Assembly (NCBI GenBank): GCA_964581355.1
Contig: CAZOOA010000024.1
Coordinates: 1 to 35,462 of the forward strand
DNA: 35,462 nt
From: CAZOOA01 sp964581355
GTDB lineage: Bacteria > Bacillota > Dethiobacteria > DTU022 > UBA8154
Direction: 5' to 3'
The translations under genes and the position numbers were made by a program. Under the pieces are notes generated by a model. It was not told the origin of the DNA and searched no databases. It saw nothing but the letters and a program-made list of their open reading frames with translations. Below, piece by piece: positions 15,262 through 24,895 of the stretch; positions within the stretch are counted from its first letter, which is position 1, and the number at the start of each line of letters is the position of its first letter.

Positions 15262-17595
15262 GTGAGAGCAGGTTACTTAGGTGAAGCAAAGATTGCTTGC
15301 AGGAATGATTCCTTGCAGCAAGACAACAACACTTATAATCCCGGCGGGGCAGGCTGCACCGTTCAGGGTTCCCTGGAAAGCAACCAGCTTCATTTTTTTG
15401 AGCAGCAGTTTTCCAAGGTTTTTTGGGTCTACCGCTTTGCCTCCCTGGGGCTTACTTCCACCTTCTATGCCTTCCGCTTGCATGGTAACTTGTCCTTCCG
15501 TCATGCAGCCCTTCTTTTACTTCTTTTGGCCAGCTCATTGTTGGTCGTTTTTCTGTACAAGCGATTCAGCAAAAATGTCCGGGCCGTGGGAGCCATCATT
15601 GTCCTGGAAAGTGTAGGCCTGGGACTGTTGCTTTTCCTTACCGGGGGGCTCAACAGCCCGTTTACCTGGTATGCCCTGAATCCGATTATTTTATCTTCTG
15701 TTTATTTGCCTGTACTTTTTACAGCCCTGTTGCTCTTCTATTTTTCCCTGGTGATTGCCGCCAAGTTTTTCCTGTTACATCAAGGGCTGACCGTTGCAGA
15801 AATTCTGGAAAGCTTTTTTTTCAACGAATCTGGCATTGTGCTAACCATTTTGCTTTTGGCCCTGGTTTTTAAACTATTTTCCCGGCTTTTTATTACCCTC
15901 ATGGACCAGTCGGGACGCCTGGAGCAACAACAGCAGGAGCTTTTTTGCGCCTACCAGGGTTTATCGGAAAACCACTGGGCTTTGCAGGCTTTATCCCAGT
16001 TTCAACGGGATGCTGTTTCCTGTAAGAGCGAAGAGGCTCTTTACCGCACGTTTATTGCCGCCACGGAATCTGTTTTCCCTTTTTCCCCGGCCGCGGTGGT
16101 CATCCTGGAACAACCGGAACACGATCTATCTTATGTTGCCCCGGGTCGTTTTAAAGTCTTTACCTCTGCTGCCGAGCATGATCAGACCCGGATTCCCGGT
16201 CATGTCCTGGATGATCTGGGTAAACGCTGGACAGATTTATCCCTTTTTGAAGTTGTCGTAGGGCGGAAACAGGAATGGATTGCCCTGCCCTTCTGGAATA
16301 ACAACAACAAGTTCATGTCGGCCTATATTGCCATGCAAAAACCCGGGATGAAAACATGCAGTATCCCGGAGGCATTGAACCTGTATATCAAGTTTGCCAT
16401 ACAAATCCTGGAAAGTCTGGAGCATTTTAAGCAGGCAGAAAAGACAGTAGATTTTATTTCTTCCCTCTATGAAGCCGTGGAGACCATTTCCAGCCGGGAT
16501 GATCCCAAGGAAATAATTGACTTGTTTGCGGCTTACGCCAAATCCCTGACCGGGTGTGAAAAGGTGATTTTCTGGCTGGAGCGGCTTAATGCGCCCAGCT
16601 TAGGGGATGACGACCAGTCTGGCACCCTTTATACAGTCCGGGGGCAGCTGGAGCACTTCCCGGAGGAATGCTGGTATCCCGTCCTGCTGCAGGCCTGGAC
16701 GGAGATGCGGGAAAAGCCGGAGACAAAAATTGAAACAATAGAAGACCCGGTTACACGGACCCAGGGCTATCTCATTTGTGTCCCGGTGGAGTCCCGGTCC
16801 GAGTGCCTGGGCCTGCTGGCTGCCCTGCAGCCCAAAAAGCATTCCAGGACCGAGGAAATAATTCAGACCCTTTCCTTGCTGGCGGGATTAAGCAGTGTGG
16901 CCATCGAGCGCAATATGGCGGAACTGTTTACCGATCGCCTGCTGCTGCTTGAGGAGCAAAACCGAATTGCCAATGAAATACACGACAGCGTTTCGCAAAA
17001 TCTTTTCAGCATTGTTTATGGCGTTGAAGCCCTGCTGCGCCAGTCCTCCTCTTTGTCCGGGGAATACCAGGTTAGCCTTGCGACCATCCGCGATGTGGCA
17101 GCGGTAACGTCCAAGGAACTGCGCCTGCTCATTTACCGTTTAAGTCCCCGGCACCGGAAAGACGAAACCTTTGTGCAGGAGATGAAAAGCTTCCTGGAAG
17201 GGTTGGGCAAGCTCAACTCCATTGAAATTGACTTTCAAGTTGAGGGACAGGAAGAATATTTGAACCCGGCCATGCAAAAGGCCTTTTACCGCATCTTGAA
17301 GGAAGCCACGGGTAATGCGGTGCGTCACGGGGAGTGCACCCGGATTCGTGTTACGCTGCAGATGTCTCCCTTTTTCTCCGAGCTGGTGGTTTCCGACAAC
17401 GGGAAAGGTTTTGACCCGGATGCCGTCAATAGAAAGGCAAAAGGTTTCGGCAGCCTGGGTATGGTCAATATGAGGGAGTTAACCTACTCGCTGCGAGGCA
17501 CCTTCGAAGTACAAAGCAGCCAGGGCCAGGGGACTACACTGCGTTCCATGGTGCCCACTTCACCGGTTTCCAGCGGCCAGGTTCCTGCAGGGTAA
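15262..17595 (+). CDS. Membrane sensor histidine kinase, NarL/DegS type (HisKA_3)
   Basis: A 777-aa kinase. Residues ~50-215 hold about five to six membrane helices (for example AALLLLLLASSLLVVFLY and VLTILLLALVFKLFS). Two GAF-like regions follow (~235-360 and ~385-550). The HisKA_3 dimerisation box reads NRIANEIHDSVSQNLFSIVYG, with the phospho-acceptor His574. The HATPase_c domain has N-box ATGNAVRHG, SDNGKGFDPD and GFGSLGMVNMRE. GTG at 15262 is chosen for GGGAGG seven bases upstream; an earlier TTG has no ribosome site. It is partnered with the response regulator 232 bases downstream. The signal is unknown; the GAF domains could bind a ligand or cofactor. Confidence 0.9.
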   Translation: MRAGYLGEAKIACRNDSLQQDNNTYNPGGAGCTVQGSLESNQLHFFEQQFSKVFWVYRFASLGLTSTFYAFRLHGNLSFRHAALLLLLLASSLLVVFLYKRFSKNVRAVGAIIVLESVGLGLLLFLTGGLNSPFTWYALNPIILSSVYLPVLFTALLLFYFSLVIAAKFFLLHQGLTVAEILESFFFNESGIVLTILLLALVFKLFSRLFITLMDQSGRLEQQQQELFCAYQGLSENHWALQALSQFQRDAVSCKSEEALYRTFIAATESVFPFSPAAVVILEQPEHDLSYVAPGRFKVFTSAAEHDQTRIPGHVLDDLGKRWTDLSLFEVVVGRKQEWIALPFWNNNNKFMSAYIAMQKPGMKTCSIPEALNLYIKFAIQILESLEHFKQAEKTVDFISSLYEAVETISSRDDPKEIIDLFAAYAKSLTGCEKVIFWLERLNAPSLGDDDQSGTLYTVRGQLEHFPEECWYPVLLQAWTEMREKPETKIETIEDPVTRTQGYLICVPVESRSECLGLLAALQPKKHSRTEEIIQTLSLLAGLSSVAIERNMAELFTDRLLLLEEQNRIANEIHDSVSQNLFSIVYGVEALLRQSSSLSGEYQVSLATIRDVAAVTSKELRLLIYRLSPRHRKDETFVQEMKSFLEGLGKLNSIEIDFQVEGQEEYLNPAMQKAFYRILKEATGNAVRHGECTRIRVTLQMSPFFSELVVSDNGKGFDPDAVNRKAKGFGSLGMVNMRELTYSLRGTFEVQSSQGQGTTLRSMVPTSPVSSGQVPAG

Positions 17596-17675
17596 AACAA
17601 AAGGACCATGAGATTGCTCAAAGCTATTTCCAAGCGAAGCCGCCAAGCCGCGGGGACGGAACTGGGGCTTCCGGA

Positions 17676-17730
17676 GCGCAGCGGAGGCCGACAGGGAAAG
17701 CTCCGGCCCCGCCCCTCTGCTCCGCGGCGC
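17676..17730 (+). promoter_or_regulatory. GC-rich hairpin between sensor kinase and response regulator
   Basis: GCGCAGCGGAG (17676-17686) pairs with CTCCGCGGCGC (17720-17730) at 10 of 11 positions. An overlapping alternative, CCGGAGC (17671-17677) with GCTCCGG (17700-17706), could compete. There is no T tract. It lies in the 232-base intercistronic gap. Confidence 0.5.
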
Positions 17731-17827
17731 ATGGCGTAACAAATGGGCTGAGCAGTAACAGTCCAACAATATAAGAAACTGCCACAGCTCCTGAGAGCGT
17801 GCATAAAAGAAAGGAGAGAAAAGGAAG

Positions 17828-18490
17828 ATGAAAGTTGTGGTCATAGATGATCATCCACTGGTCAAGATGGGCGTAGAAATGGTGGCTAAACTGGAAGGCG
17901 ATATCCAGATGGTTGGTTCTGCCTCCGGTGGTGAGGAAGCTCAAAAATTGATGGAACAGGTTGATCCCGACGTTGCTTTGGTAGATCTCAGGATGCCCCA
18001 GGAACACGGTCTTGATTTTATCAAAAGAGTGCGGGATAATTTCAGCCGCTGCAAGTTCATTATTCTAACCTCTTATGCCACGGAACAAGAGATCTTAAGG
18101 GCCATGGCCCTGGGGGTGGATGGGTATATCCTCAAGGAGGCGCTGCCCGAAGAACTGATCAGTGCCATCCGCCTGGTCCACCGGGGGAAGAAATATTATG
18201 ATCCGGTGGTGGTCCAGTTTGCCATGGAGCAGTACAAAGGCAACAAAAGGCGACTGGAGGAACTGACGCCCCGGGAAATGGAGGTGCTCATTGCCCTGTC
18301 CCAGGGAATGAACAACAAGGAGATTGCCACAGATCTGGTCATCAGTGAGCATACAGTCAAAAAGCATATCGGCCAGATCCTGGAGAAGCTGGAACTGAAA
18401 GATCGCACCCAGGCGGCGCTTTACGCCGTCTCCAGGGGATTGAACAAAAAAGCTTCTCCCAGCTATGACCGGTCGGGGGAATTGTTCTAA
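17828..18490 (+). CDS. NarL/FixJ-family response regulator
   Basis: A 220-aa DNA-binding regulator. The receiver domain (1-~120) has the acidic pocket Asp7/Asp8, phosphorylation site Asp53 in LVDLRMP, the Thr/Ser switch in ILTSYA and the conserved Lys in YILKEA. The C-terminal LuxR-type helix-turn-helix (~150-210) reads LTPREMEVLIALSQGMNNKEIA, then SEHTVKKHIGQILEKL. The start ATG follows AGGAGAGAAAAGGAAG. It is the evident partner of the kinase upstream. Its targets are unknown; the operator-like palindrome upstream of the kinase is not a proven site. Confidence 0.93.
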   Translation: MKVVVIDDHPLVKMGVEMVAKLEGDIQMVGSASGGEEAQKLMEQVDPDVALVDLRMPQEHGLDFIKRVRDNFSRCKFIILTSYATEQEILRAMALGVDGYILKEALPEELISAIRLVHRGKKYYDPVVVQFAMEQYKGNKRRLEELTPREMEVLIALSQGMNNKEIATDLVISEHTVKKHIGQILEKLELKDRTQAALYAVSRGLNKKASPSYDRSGELF

Positions 18491-18585
18491 GGTCCTGGTT
18501 TCATGCCAACAAATAAAAAACTTCAAAGGGAATCCCCGAGGGGGAAATTTTCTGAGGAATCCTTGGGGTCCTCCTGGGGCAAAGT

Positions 18586-18617
18586 GTCTCCACGTCTCCA
18601 CGTCTACACGTCTTCGT
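18586..18617. repeat. 8-bp tandem repeat
   Basis: GTCTCCAC, GTCTCCAC and GTCTACAC are followed by GTCTTCGT, four head-to-tail units in the 334-base gap between the response regulator and the PHP gene. No supported gene or promoter is seen in the rest of the gap. Confidence 0.85.
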
Positions 18618-18824
18618 GTGTAAATTTCTTTGAGCAAGCCAGCAATTACTATTGTTATTCTATTCGGGTTCTCCGTCGCTTTACGATCAAATGGGGGAAA
18701 AGAATAAAATCTGCTACTACCAGAGGGTTAATTTTTCTAAAAGCATTTTCGTGGCGGAGCCGGTGTGTTATGCTTAAGATGAAGATAAACGGCAAATTAT
18801 TTGCGAAAGAAGGTCGATGAGGAA

Positions 18825-20303
18825 ATGGTGAAAGTGGCCAGGATAGCTTTGGGTTCGGTGGTTCTTTTTTTGTTTGCCTTTCTATTGAGCCTGGTACCGC
18901 CCGGGGTGGTGAATAAGGCAGACGCTTCAGGCCTTTCAGCGGGCACGCCTGTCACCATCGCCCTGAATTTCGAAGTCATTCAGTTTCCTGACCAGGGAGC
19001 TTTTATCGACGGCCAGAACCGGACCCTGGTGCCCGTCCGGTTTTTCGCCCAAGCTTTCGATTCGCAAGGGCTTTCCGTCCAGGTGGACTGGGACGGGGAA
19101 AACAGGAAAGTCACCCTTGTTTTACGGGAACGGGCCGTGCCCGGTCAAATAGCGGGGGAAATGCCGGGGCTGGCAGGATTGGATCACCCGGAGAGGAAAG
19201 AAACCCGGGTTGAACTGTTCGTCGGCGAAGAGGAAGCCCTGGTTAATGGTGAAACCAGGCAGCTGGATACCAGCGTGCAGGTTTACAACGGCAGGGCCAT
19301 GATCCCGCTGCGCTTTGTCAGTGAAGTTTTCGGGGCCGAGGTCGGCTATGAATCCCAGTTCAGGCAGGTAAACATCCAATCCAAAGGGGTGGAAAGAACC
19401 AACCGCCTGGTCCACAACCCCTACCAGGATATCGACTGGGACTCGATCCAGCGGCATAAGTCGGCCCTGCACTTCCATACCGATGAATCGGACGGGGATC
19501 TAACCCCGGAAGAGGCCATTGAACTTTACCATGACCGGGGCTTTACCATCATGTCCATTACGGATCATGATAACATGGGCCGCCCCGGGCCAACATGGCC
19601 CTGGCCTTTTGTCCCTGAAGGAGTGCTGCCCATTATGGGGAATGAACTTTCGTGCCAGCACCACATTACCAGCTATTTTACAGACTATTACGGCCATGAA
19701 GGCGGCAATGAACATGAAAGCCTGGCCGCTGTGGAAGCCGATGGCGGCCTTGCCGCTTTTGCCCACCCCGGCAGGTACAACAACCCTGAAGGCTGGCGTT
19801 GGTATGTGCCTTATTATGAAAAATATGACAGTTTGTTTGGGTTGGAGGTCTACAATATGGGAGACCGGTTCCCCAGGGACCGGGAGTTGTGGGACCGGTT
19901 GTTGAGCTATTTTATGCCCCACAGGCCCATCTACGGGATGTCCAATGATGATATGCACCTCAAGCGCACCCTGGGGATCAACTGGAACACCCTGCTGCTG
20001 GATAATTTGACCGCAGCGGAAGCAAGGAAAGCCCTGGAAGAAGGCAGGTTCTTTTTCAGCGTCTCCCTGGTGGGTGCAGCGCCGGATATTGAGCGGGTTG
20101 TTGTCAGCGATGGTGCCGTGGAGGTGGTCCCCCGTTTCGGGCAGGTCAAGTGGGTTTCCGATGGGAAGGTGATCCACGAGGGACAGCGGCTGGAATACCG
20201 GTCCAATTCCCAGGTGCAGCGCTATGCCAGGGCCTGTGTTTTCACAGAACACGGCCGGACCTATACTCAACCCTTCGGCTTTCAAGCGGAGATCAGGCAG
20301 TAG
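18825..20303 (+). CDS. Secreted PHP-domain phosphoesterase with copper-amine-oxidase-N stalk domains
   Basis: A 492-aa exported protein. The first ~35 residues form a signal peptide (VARIALGSVVLFLFAFLLSL, with a likely cut after NKADA). Two copper-amine-oxidase N-like repeats follow (RTLVPVRFFAQAFDSQG and RAMIPLRFVSEVFGAEVGY), a surface 'stalk' module common in Clostridia. From ~residue 205 comes a PHP metal-dependent phosphoesterase: LHFHTDESDG, IMSITDHDN, the metal-site GNELSCQHH, FAHPGRY and GMSNDDMH. The start could be ATG 18825 or GTG 18828; the AAGGT/GAGG ribosome sites do not decide. A terminator follows. A cell-wall or extracellular phosphoester substrate is likely but unidentified. 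Confidence 0.87.
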   Translation: MVKVARIALGSVVLFLFAFLLSLVPPGVVNKADASGLSAGTPVTIALNFEVIQFPDQGAFIDGQNRTLVPVRFFAQAFDSQGLSVQVDWDGENRKVTLVLRERAVPGQIAGEMPGLAGLDHPERKETRVELFVGEEEALVNGETRQLDTSVQVYNGRAMIPLRFVSEVFGAEVGYESQFRQVNIQSKGVERTNRLVHNPYQDIDWDSIQRHKSALHFHTDESDGDLTPEEAIELYHDRGFTIMSITDHDNMGRPGPTWPWPFVPEGVLPIMGNELSCQHHITSYFTDYYGHEGGNEHESLAAVEADGGLAAFAHPGRYNNPEGWRWYVPYYEKYDSLFGLEVYNMGDRFPRDRELWDRLLSYFMPHRPIYGMSNDDMHLKRTLGINWNTLLLDNLTAAEARKALEEGRFFFSVSLVGAAPDIERVVVSDGAVEVVPRFGQVKWVSDGKVIHEGQRLEYRSNSQVQRYARACVFTEHGRTYTQPFGFQAEIRQ

Positions 20304-20306
20304 CGT

Positions 20307-20330
20307 CGACGCAGGCGGCGTCGGGCTTTT
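20307..20330 (+). terminator. Terminator after the PHP gene
   Basis: CGACGC-AGGCG-GCGTCG, a 6-bp perfect stem, is followed by GGCTTTT. Confidence 0.7.
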
Positions 20331-20509
20331 CATTCTACCCTGAAAATGAAAGTCTATAGTAAATAATTCCTATCTTAGGCCCTTAATAGTTAAGTCTTGC
20401 GCTTTTTTGGCAATAATTCTATCGCGCGGAACATTATATCGAAAGAAGAACCAAGGGCAGTCCGTTCCTGGAAAAGGAGCAGGGTGCCCTTTTTTCCATC
20501 CCCCCGGGA

Positions 20510-20518
20510 TGATATAAT
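20510..20518 (+). promoter_or_regulatory. Extended -10 promoter for addB
   Basis: TGATATAAT is a perfect extended -10 about 47 bases upstream of the addB start, with only a T-rich -35 region. Confidence 0.55.
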
Positions 20519-20564
20519 TTACCGGGAAGGAAATTCATGCTGCGATTCAAGATGGGGGATGAAC

Positions 20565-23500
20565 ATGGGACTACGATTGATCCTGGGACGGGCCGGAAGT
20601 GGAAAAACCGAGCAGTGCATGCAGGAAATCGCCGGGGAACTGCAGCGCTACCCCCGGGGCACACCGCTTCTTTACCTGGTTCCGGAACAGGCCACTTTTC
20701 ACACGGAATACAACCTTTCCACCCGCCGTGGGTTGGGAGGGGCCATCCGGGCCCAGGTTTTAAGTTTCCAGCGCCTGGCCTGGCGGGTCCTGCAGGAGCA
20801 GGGCGGCCGGGACCGCTTTTTTATCGACGACACCGGTAAGAGTATGCTGTTACGGCGCTTGCTCGAACAACATCAGGAGAAACTGCACATTTTCGGCCAG
20901 GCCGGGGAACAGGCCGGCGGCATTGAGAACCTGGTGCAGCTGTACAACGAGTTCAAGCGCTCCGGGGTTGACCCGGAACAGCTGCAGCAAACCCTCACCG
21001 GTAAAAAGAAAGAAACCATGTCTGCTTCGTTCCTGTATAAACTCCAGGACCTGCACCTGTTGTTCCAGGCCCTGGAGCAGGAGGTGGAAGGGAATTTTTT
21101 GGATGCGGAAGACACTCTGACGGTTTTGCAGTTGGGTATACCCGGCTCTGCTTTTGTGCAGGAGGCCCGGGTCTGGGTGGATGGTTTTTACGGCTTTACC
21201 AACCAAGAATACGCGGTTCTGGAGGCCTTGCTGCAGCGCTGCCAGGAGGTGGTGGTGACCGTCTGCCTGGAGGAGAATGTGCCCCCCGGTGTGACCATAG
21301 ACGAGCTGGACTCTTTTTTCCCTGCGGCCCTGACCTGCCAGCAATTGCAGGAACTGGCGGCCCGGGCCGGGGCCCCTGTGGAAATAGAGGTTCTGGAAAG
21401 AAATGGCAGGCACCGCTTTGCCTGCAGCCCGGCCCTGGAACACCTGGAACGCTACCTGCATGAATACCCCGCGGTTACCTGTGAGCTGGAGGAAGAAGCA
21501 GCAGGTATCCGCCTCATTTCCGCCGCCAACCGGCGCTGTGAAGTAGAAGCGGCAGCCCGGGCCCTGATCGGGTTGGCCCGCGACAGGGGCTACCGCTGGC
21601 GGGAGATGGCGGTGATTACCGGCGATCCCGAGGCATACGAAGACCTGGTCCGCACCTTGTTCCAGGACTACCGGATCCCTTACTTCCTGGACCGGGCCCG
21701 CCCGGTGCTGCACCATCCCCTGGTGGAGTTTTTGCGTTCGGCCCTGGAAGTGGCTGTCCATAACTGGCGCTACGACAGCGTCTTCCGCTGTATCAAAACG
21801 GATTTTCTCTTTCCCCTGCCCCGCCGGGAGCAGGACATTCGCTTGTGGAGAGAACGGGCCGACCGGCTGGAAAATTACGTGCTGGCCTTCGGGATCCAGG
21901 GGCGCAGCCGGTGGGAGCAGGGAAGGTGGGACTTCCTGGAGCAGGAAACCCTGGAAGATCTGGAGCAGGAGGGTGAACAGGAGCAGGAGCAGGAGCAGGA
22001 TGAGCATGGTGAGCATGAGCAGAAGAAGGAGCAGGATGAAGCGAAAGCTGAAGCGAAAAGAGAGGAAAAAGGTCCCAGCAAGGAGCAGAAGCAATTCCTG
22101 GAATCGATCAACCGCACCCGGGATACCCTGGCGGCTCCCCTGGTAAGGTTCCATCAAGAACTGGGCAGGGCCAAAACCGTGCGGGAAAAAGCCCGGGCCC
22201 TGTTTGGCCTGGTGGAAGAAGCCCGGGTTGCGGAACGCCTGGAGCAGATGATCCGGCACTGCACGGAACAGGGTCTGCCGGAAAAAGCCCGGGAACACAG
22301 GCAGGTTTACGACGGAATCATCGACCTGTTGGATCAGCTGGTAGAAGCCATGGGCGGGGAGACCGTCACTACATCCCTGTTTGCCCGGCTTTTGGAGACA
22401 GGGATGGAAAACATGCGTCTCAGCCTGGTTCCCCCTTCCCTGGACCAGGTCCTGGTGGGCAATGTGGACCGCACCCGGGTGAACCAGGTCCGCTGTGCCT
22501 TTGTCCTGGGGGTGAATGACGGCTGTCTGCCCTCGCCGCCCCCGGAAGACGGCGTTTTCACCGAGGAAGAACGGGAGAGCTTAATCGGCTGGGGGCTGGA
22601 ACTGGCGCCAGGCAGCCGGCGCCGCCTGCTGGACGAGCAGTTCCTGGTCTACATGGCCCTTACCCGTGCCTCGGAGGGTCTTTGGCTGAGCTATGCATTG
22701 GCCAACGAGGAGGGGCAGGGCCTGGTGCCTGCGCTGCTGCTGGACCGGATTAAAGAGCTGTTCCCCGCCCTGGAAGAAAAAACCGTGGAACCGGAGCCGC
22801 CTGCAGTGGGCAGAACATTTGTCTCGGGGACGCCTTCCGGGGACGCGGGAGCTGGTGCGAACCGGCCAGAAAGCGCAGCCGATGCCCCGGGGCGGTGCAG
22901 TGGCGAAACCGGCGATCTGGACCTGCCGGGTGAGGCCGCAGCGGCAGCAGCCTTCGATTCCGGGGCCGGAGAAACAAAAGATGACAGCAAGGAGGGAGCC
23001 GCTGCGGGCGAGCCGAAATCAACGGAGACGGCTCCGGGGGAGATGGCGCCGGGCGCTTTTTTGGAGGCCTGGACCCCCCTTTCCTATATCGCCCGCCCCC
23101 GGCGCACCCTGGCCCATGCTGCGGTTCAGCTGGGCGAAGCGCAGAAAGAAGCCGGCGGGGCCGGTGCCATAGAGATATCAGCAGGTGCCGGTGCTGCCGG
23201 GGGTAGACCGGGGGAACGTTTAGCAGAAGTCCCCCTGGACCCGCTTTGGCAGGATGTTTACAACTGGTTTGCCACCGATCCCCAGTGGCGGGAGACGGCC
23301 AGCCGGTTCCTGCAGGGCTTGACCTACCGCAACCGGGAAAGCCCCCTGGAACCCCGGGCGGCCCTGGCCCTGTACGGCCAACCCCTGCGGGCCGGTGTGT
23401 CCCGGTTGGAGCAGCACCGGGCCTGCCCCTTTGCCCACTTTGCCGCCTATGGGTTGCGGCTGAAGGAGCGCCGGGTTTACCGCCTGGAAGCACCGGATAT

Positions 23501-24515
23501 CGGGCGGTTTTTCCACGTGATCCTGCGCAATATCGCCCTAAGGCTGATTTCGGAAGGCAGGGACTGGTCCCAGCTCAGCCGGGAAGAAAGCCACCAGGCA
23601 GCCCGGGAGCAGGTGGAGCAGCTGGCACCCCGTCTGCAAAAAGAAATCCTGCTCAGCTCCAGCCGCTACCAGCATTTGTCCCGGAAGTTAACCGATACCG
23701 TTGGCCGGGCCGTGCATTACCTGGGGGAACATGCCCGCCGGGGTCGGTTCTCCACCGTCGGGGCGGAGGTAGAGTTTGGCCGGGATAAAATCCTGCCGGA
23801 ACCCCCGTTAGACCTGGGCCAGGGGAAGTTTTTGGAGCTGGTGGGCCGGGTGGACCGGGTGGACCTGGCCCGGGATGAGGAAGAGGGAGAAGCTTTTGTC
23901 CGTATTGTCGATTACAAGTCGGGCCCTGAACGGCTGGACCTGCTGGAGGTCTACCACGGACTTTCTTTGCAGATCTTGATCTACCTGGATATCGTGCTGC
24001 GCCATTTGCCGGAATGGCTTGGGCTGCAGGCCCGGCCCGCGGGCATTTTCTATTACCCCCTGCGGACGCCCATTCTTTCCTGCAGCCAGCCCCCCGATGA
24101 GGAAGCCCTGGAAAGGGAAATGCTGAAACAATACAAAATGCAGGGCCGGGTCCTGGCCGAGCCCCGGGTGGTGCGTCTGATGGACAGCCAACTGGAAAGC
24201 GGCTCCTCCCCTATTATACCTGTAGGGATTAAGAAATCAGGGGACTTCTATGAGTATGCTGCTGTGCTCAGCCAGGAAGAATTTGAGTGGCTCCAGGCCC
24301 ATGCCCGGTCTTTGGCCCAGGAAACCGCCCGGTCCGTATATGCCGGGGAAGTGGATATCCGGCCCGTCCGCCTGGGCCAAAAGGCGGCCTGCAAACACTG
24401 TCCTTACCGGCCGGTATGCCAGTTTGACCCCGGCCTGCAAGACAACAACTACCGTTTTATCCCAGCAGGCAAAGAGCTCATAAGTGTAAGCAAAATTATG
24501 TACAAATATGAGTAA
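20565..24515 (+). CDS. addB: ATP-dependent helicase/deoxyribonuclease subunit B
   Basis: A 1316-aa AddB-like subunit of the AddAB recombination nuclease, which resects DNA ends at Chi sites. It begins MGLRLILGRAGSGKT with the Walker A motif. The C-terminal nuclease domain has IVDYKSG, and four Fe-S cysteines are present: one in RACPFAHFAAYG and three in CKHCPYRPVC (C-x2-C-x5-C), as in Bacillus AddB. It is longer than the usual ~1150 aa because of a Glu/Gln/Lys-rich insert (~460-507) and an Ala/Gly/Glu-rich low-complexity insert (~740-885). Start by GGGGG six bases upstream of ATG 20565. The usual partner addA does not follow; accessory DNA begins right after the stop. Confidence 0.92.
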   Translation: MGLRLILGRAGSGKTEQCMQEIAGELQRYPRGTPLLYLVPEQATFHTEYNLSTRRGLGGAIRAQVLSFQRLAWRVLQEQGGRDRFFIDDTGKSMLLRRLLEQHQEKLHIFGQAGEQAGGIENLVQLYNEFKRSGVDPEQLQQTLTGKKKETMSASFLYKLQDLHLLFQALEQEVEGNFLDAEDTLTVLQLGIPGSAFVQEARVWVDGFYGFTNQEYAVLEALLQRCQEVVVTVCLEENVPPGVTIDELDSFFPAALTCQQLQELAARAGAPVEIEVLERNGRHRFACSPALEHLERYLHEYPAVTCELEEEAAGIRLISAANRRCEVEAAARALIGLARDRGYRWREMAVITGDPEAYEDLVRTLFQDYRIPYFLDRARPVLHHPLVEFLRSALEVAVHNWRYDSVFRCIKTDFLFPLPRREQDIRLWRERADRLENYVLAFGIQGRSRWEQGRWDFLEQETLEDLEQEGEQEQEQEQDEHGEHEQKKEQDEAKAEAKREEKGPSKEQKQFLESINRTRDTLAAPLVRFHQELGRAKTVREKARALFGLVEEARVAERLEQMIRHCTEQGLPEKAREHRQVYDGIIDLLDQLVEAMGGETVTTSLFARLLETGMENMRLSLVPPSLDQVLVGNVDRTRVNQVRCAFVLGVNDGCLPSPPPEDGVFTEEERESLIGWGLELAPGSRRRLLDEQFLVYMALTRASEGLWLSYALANEEGQGLVPALLLDRIKELFPALEEKTVEPEPPAVGRTFVSGTPSGDAGAGANRPESAADAPGRCSGETGDLDLPGEAAAAAAFDSGAGETKDDSKEGAAAGEPKSTETAPGEMAPGAFLEAWTPLSYIARPRRTLAHAAVQLGEAQKEAGGAGAIEISAGAGAAGGRPGERLAEVPLDPLWQDVYNWFATDPQWRETASRFLQGLTYRNRESPLEPRAALALYGQPLRAGVSRLEQHRACPFAHFAAYGLRLKERRVYRLEAPDIGRFFHVILRNIALRLISEGRDWSQLSREESHQAAREQVEQLAPRLQKEILLSSSRYQHLSRKLTDTVGRAVHYLGEHARRGRFSTVGAEVEFGRDKILPEPPLDLGQGKFLELVGRVDRVDLARDEEEGEAFVRIVDYKSGPERLDLLEVYHGLSLQILIYLDIVLRHLPEWLGLQARPAGIFYYPLRTPILSCSQPPDEEALEREMLKQYKMQGRVLAEPRVVRLMDSQLESGSSPIIPVGIKKSGDFYEYAAVLSQEEFEWLQAHARSLAQETARSVYAGEVDIRPVRLGQKAACKHCPYRPVCQFDPGLQDNNYRFIPAGKELISVSKIMYKYE

Positions 24516-24544
24516 TATTTTTTATATTTATTTATTATCTCTTT

Positions 24545-24570
24545 TTTGTGTTATAGTATTAAGACACAAA
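24545..24570. repeat. Inverted repeat upstream of IS607-like tnpA remnant
   Basis: TTTGTGT and ACACAAA are perfect 7-bp arms 12 bases apart, about 25 bases before the resolvase-like start. It could belong to the element's left end. Confidence 0.4.
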
Positions 24571-24595
24571 CAAAGGTGCTATATAGCTAGGTGAT

Positions 24596-24743
24596 ATGAA
24601 AGTACCTATTAGCAGAGCGTCTAAAGAACTTGGCGTTAGTATCGACACATTAAGACACTGGGAGCGTGAAGGGAAAATTAACTCTGATCGCACTCCTGGA
24701 GAATCACAGGCGTTACGATTTAGATGTGCTTGCACTTCTTTGA
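24596..24743 (+). pseudogene. IS607-type serine transposase (TnpA), N-terminal remnant
   Basis: MKVPISRASKELGVSIDTLRHWEREGKI is the MerR-type helix-turn-helix that opens IS607 transposases. Right after DRTPG the reading frame shifts: the next family residues, HRRYDLDVLALL, are found in another frame and end at TGA 24741. The serine-recombinase catalytic domain is absent. Ribosome site AGGTG precedes the ATG. It is therefore a frameshifted, truncated remnant, and it marks the start of the AT-rich accessory region after addB. Confidence 0.75.
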
Positions 24744-24895
24744 GTATCTGCTTGGCTACTTTCTGGATGCTTTTTTCTATACTTTTTTTCATATGTCACA
24801 TAATAATGGCTAATAATGCTTCTACTTATGGAACATATATGCTATATTATACATATGGCTGATAGAATCAATGTAAATGTAAAGGAGATGTCTCG

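Noticed and set aside
18586..18617. CRISPR array
   Set aside because: The repeats are contiguous 8-mers without spacers. No repeat-spacer pattern was found anywhere in the window.
20850..22298. Long minus-strand frame inside addB
   Set aside because: It is the antisense of a GC-rich, repeat-rich stretch of addB, with no ribosome site or recognisable domain.
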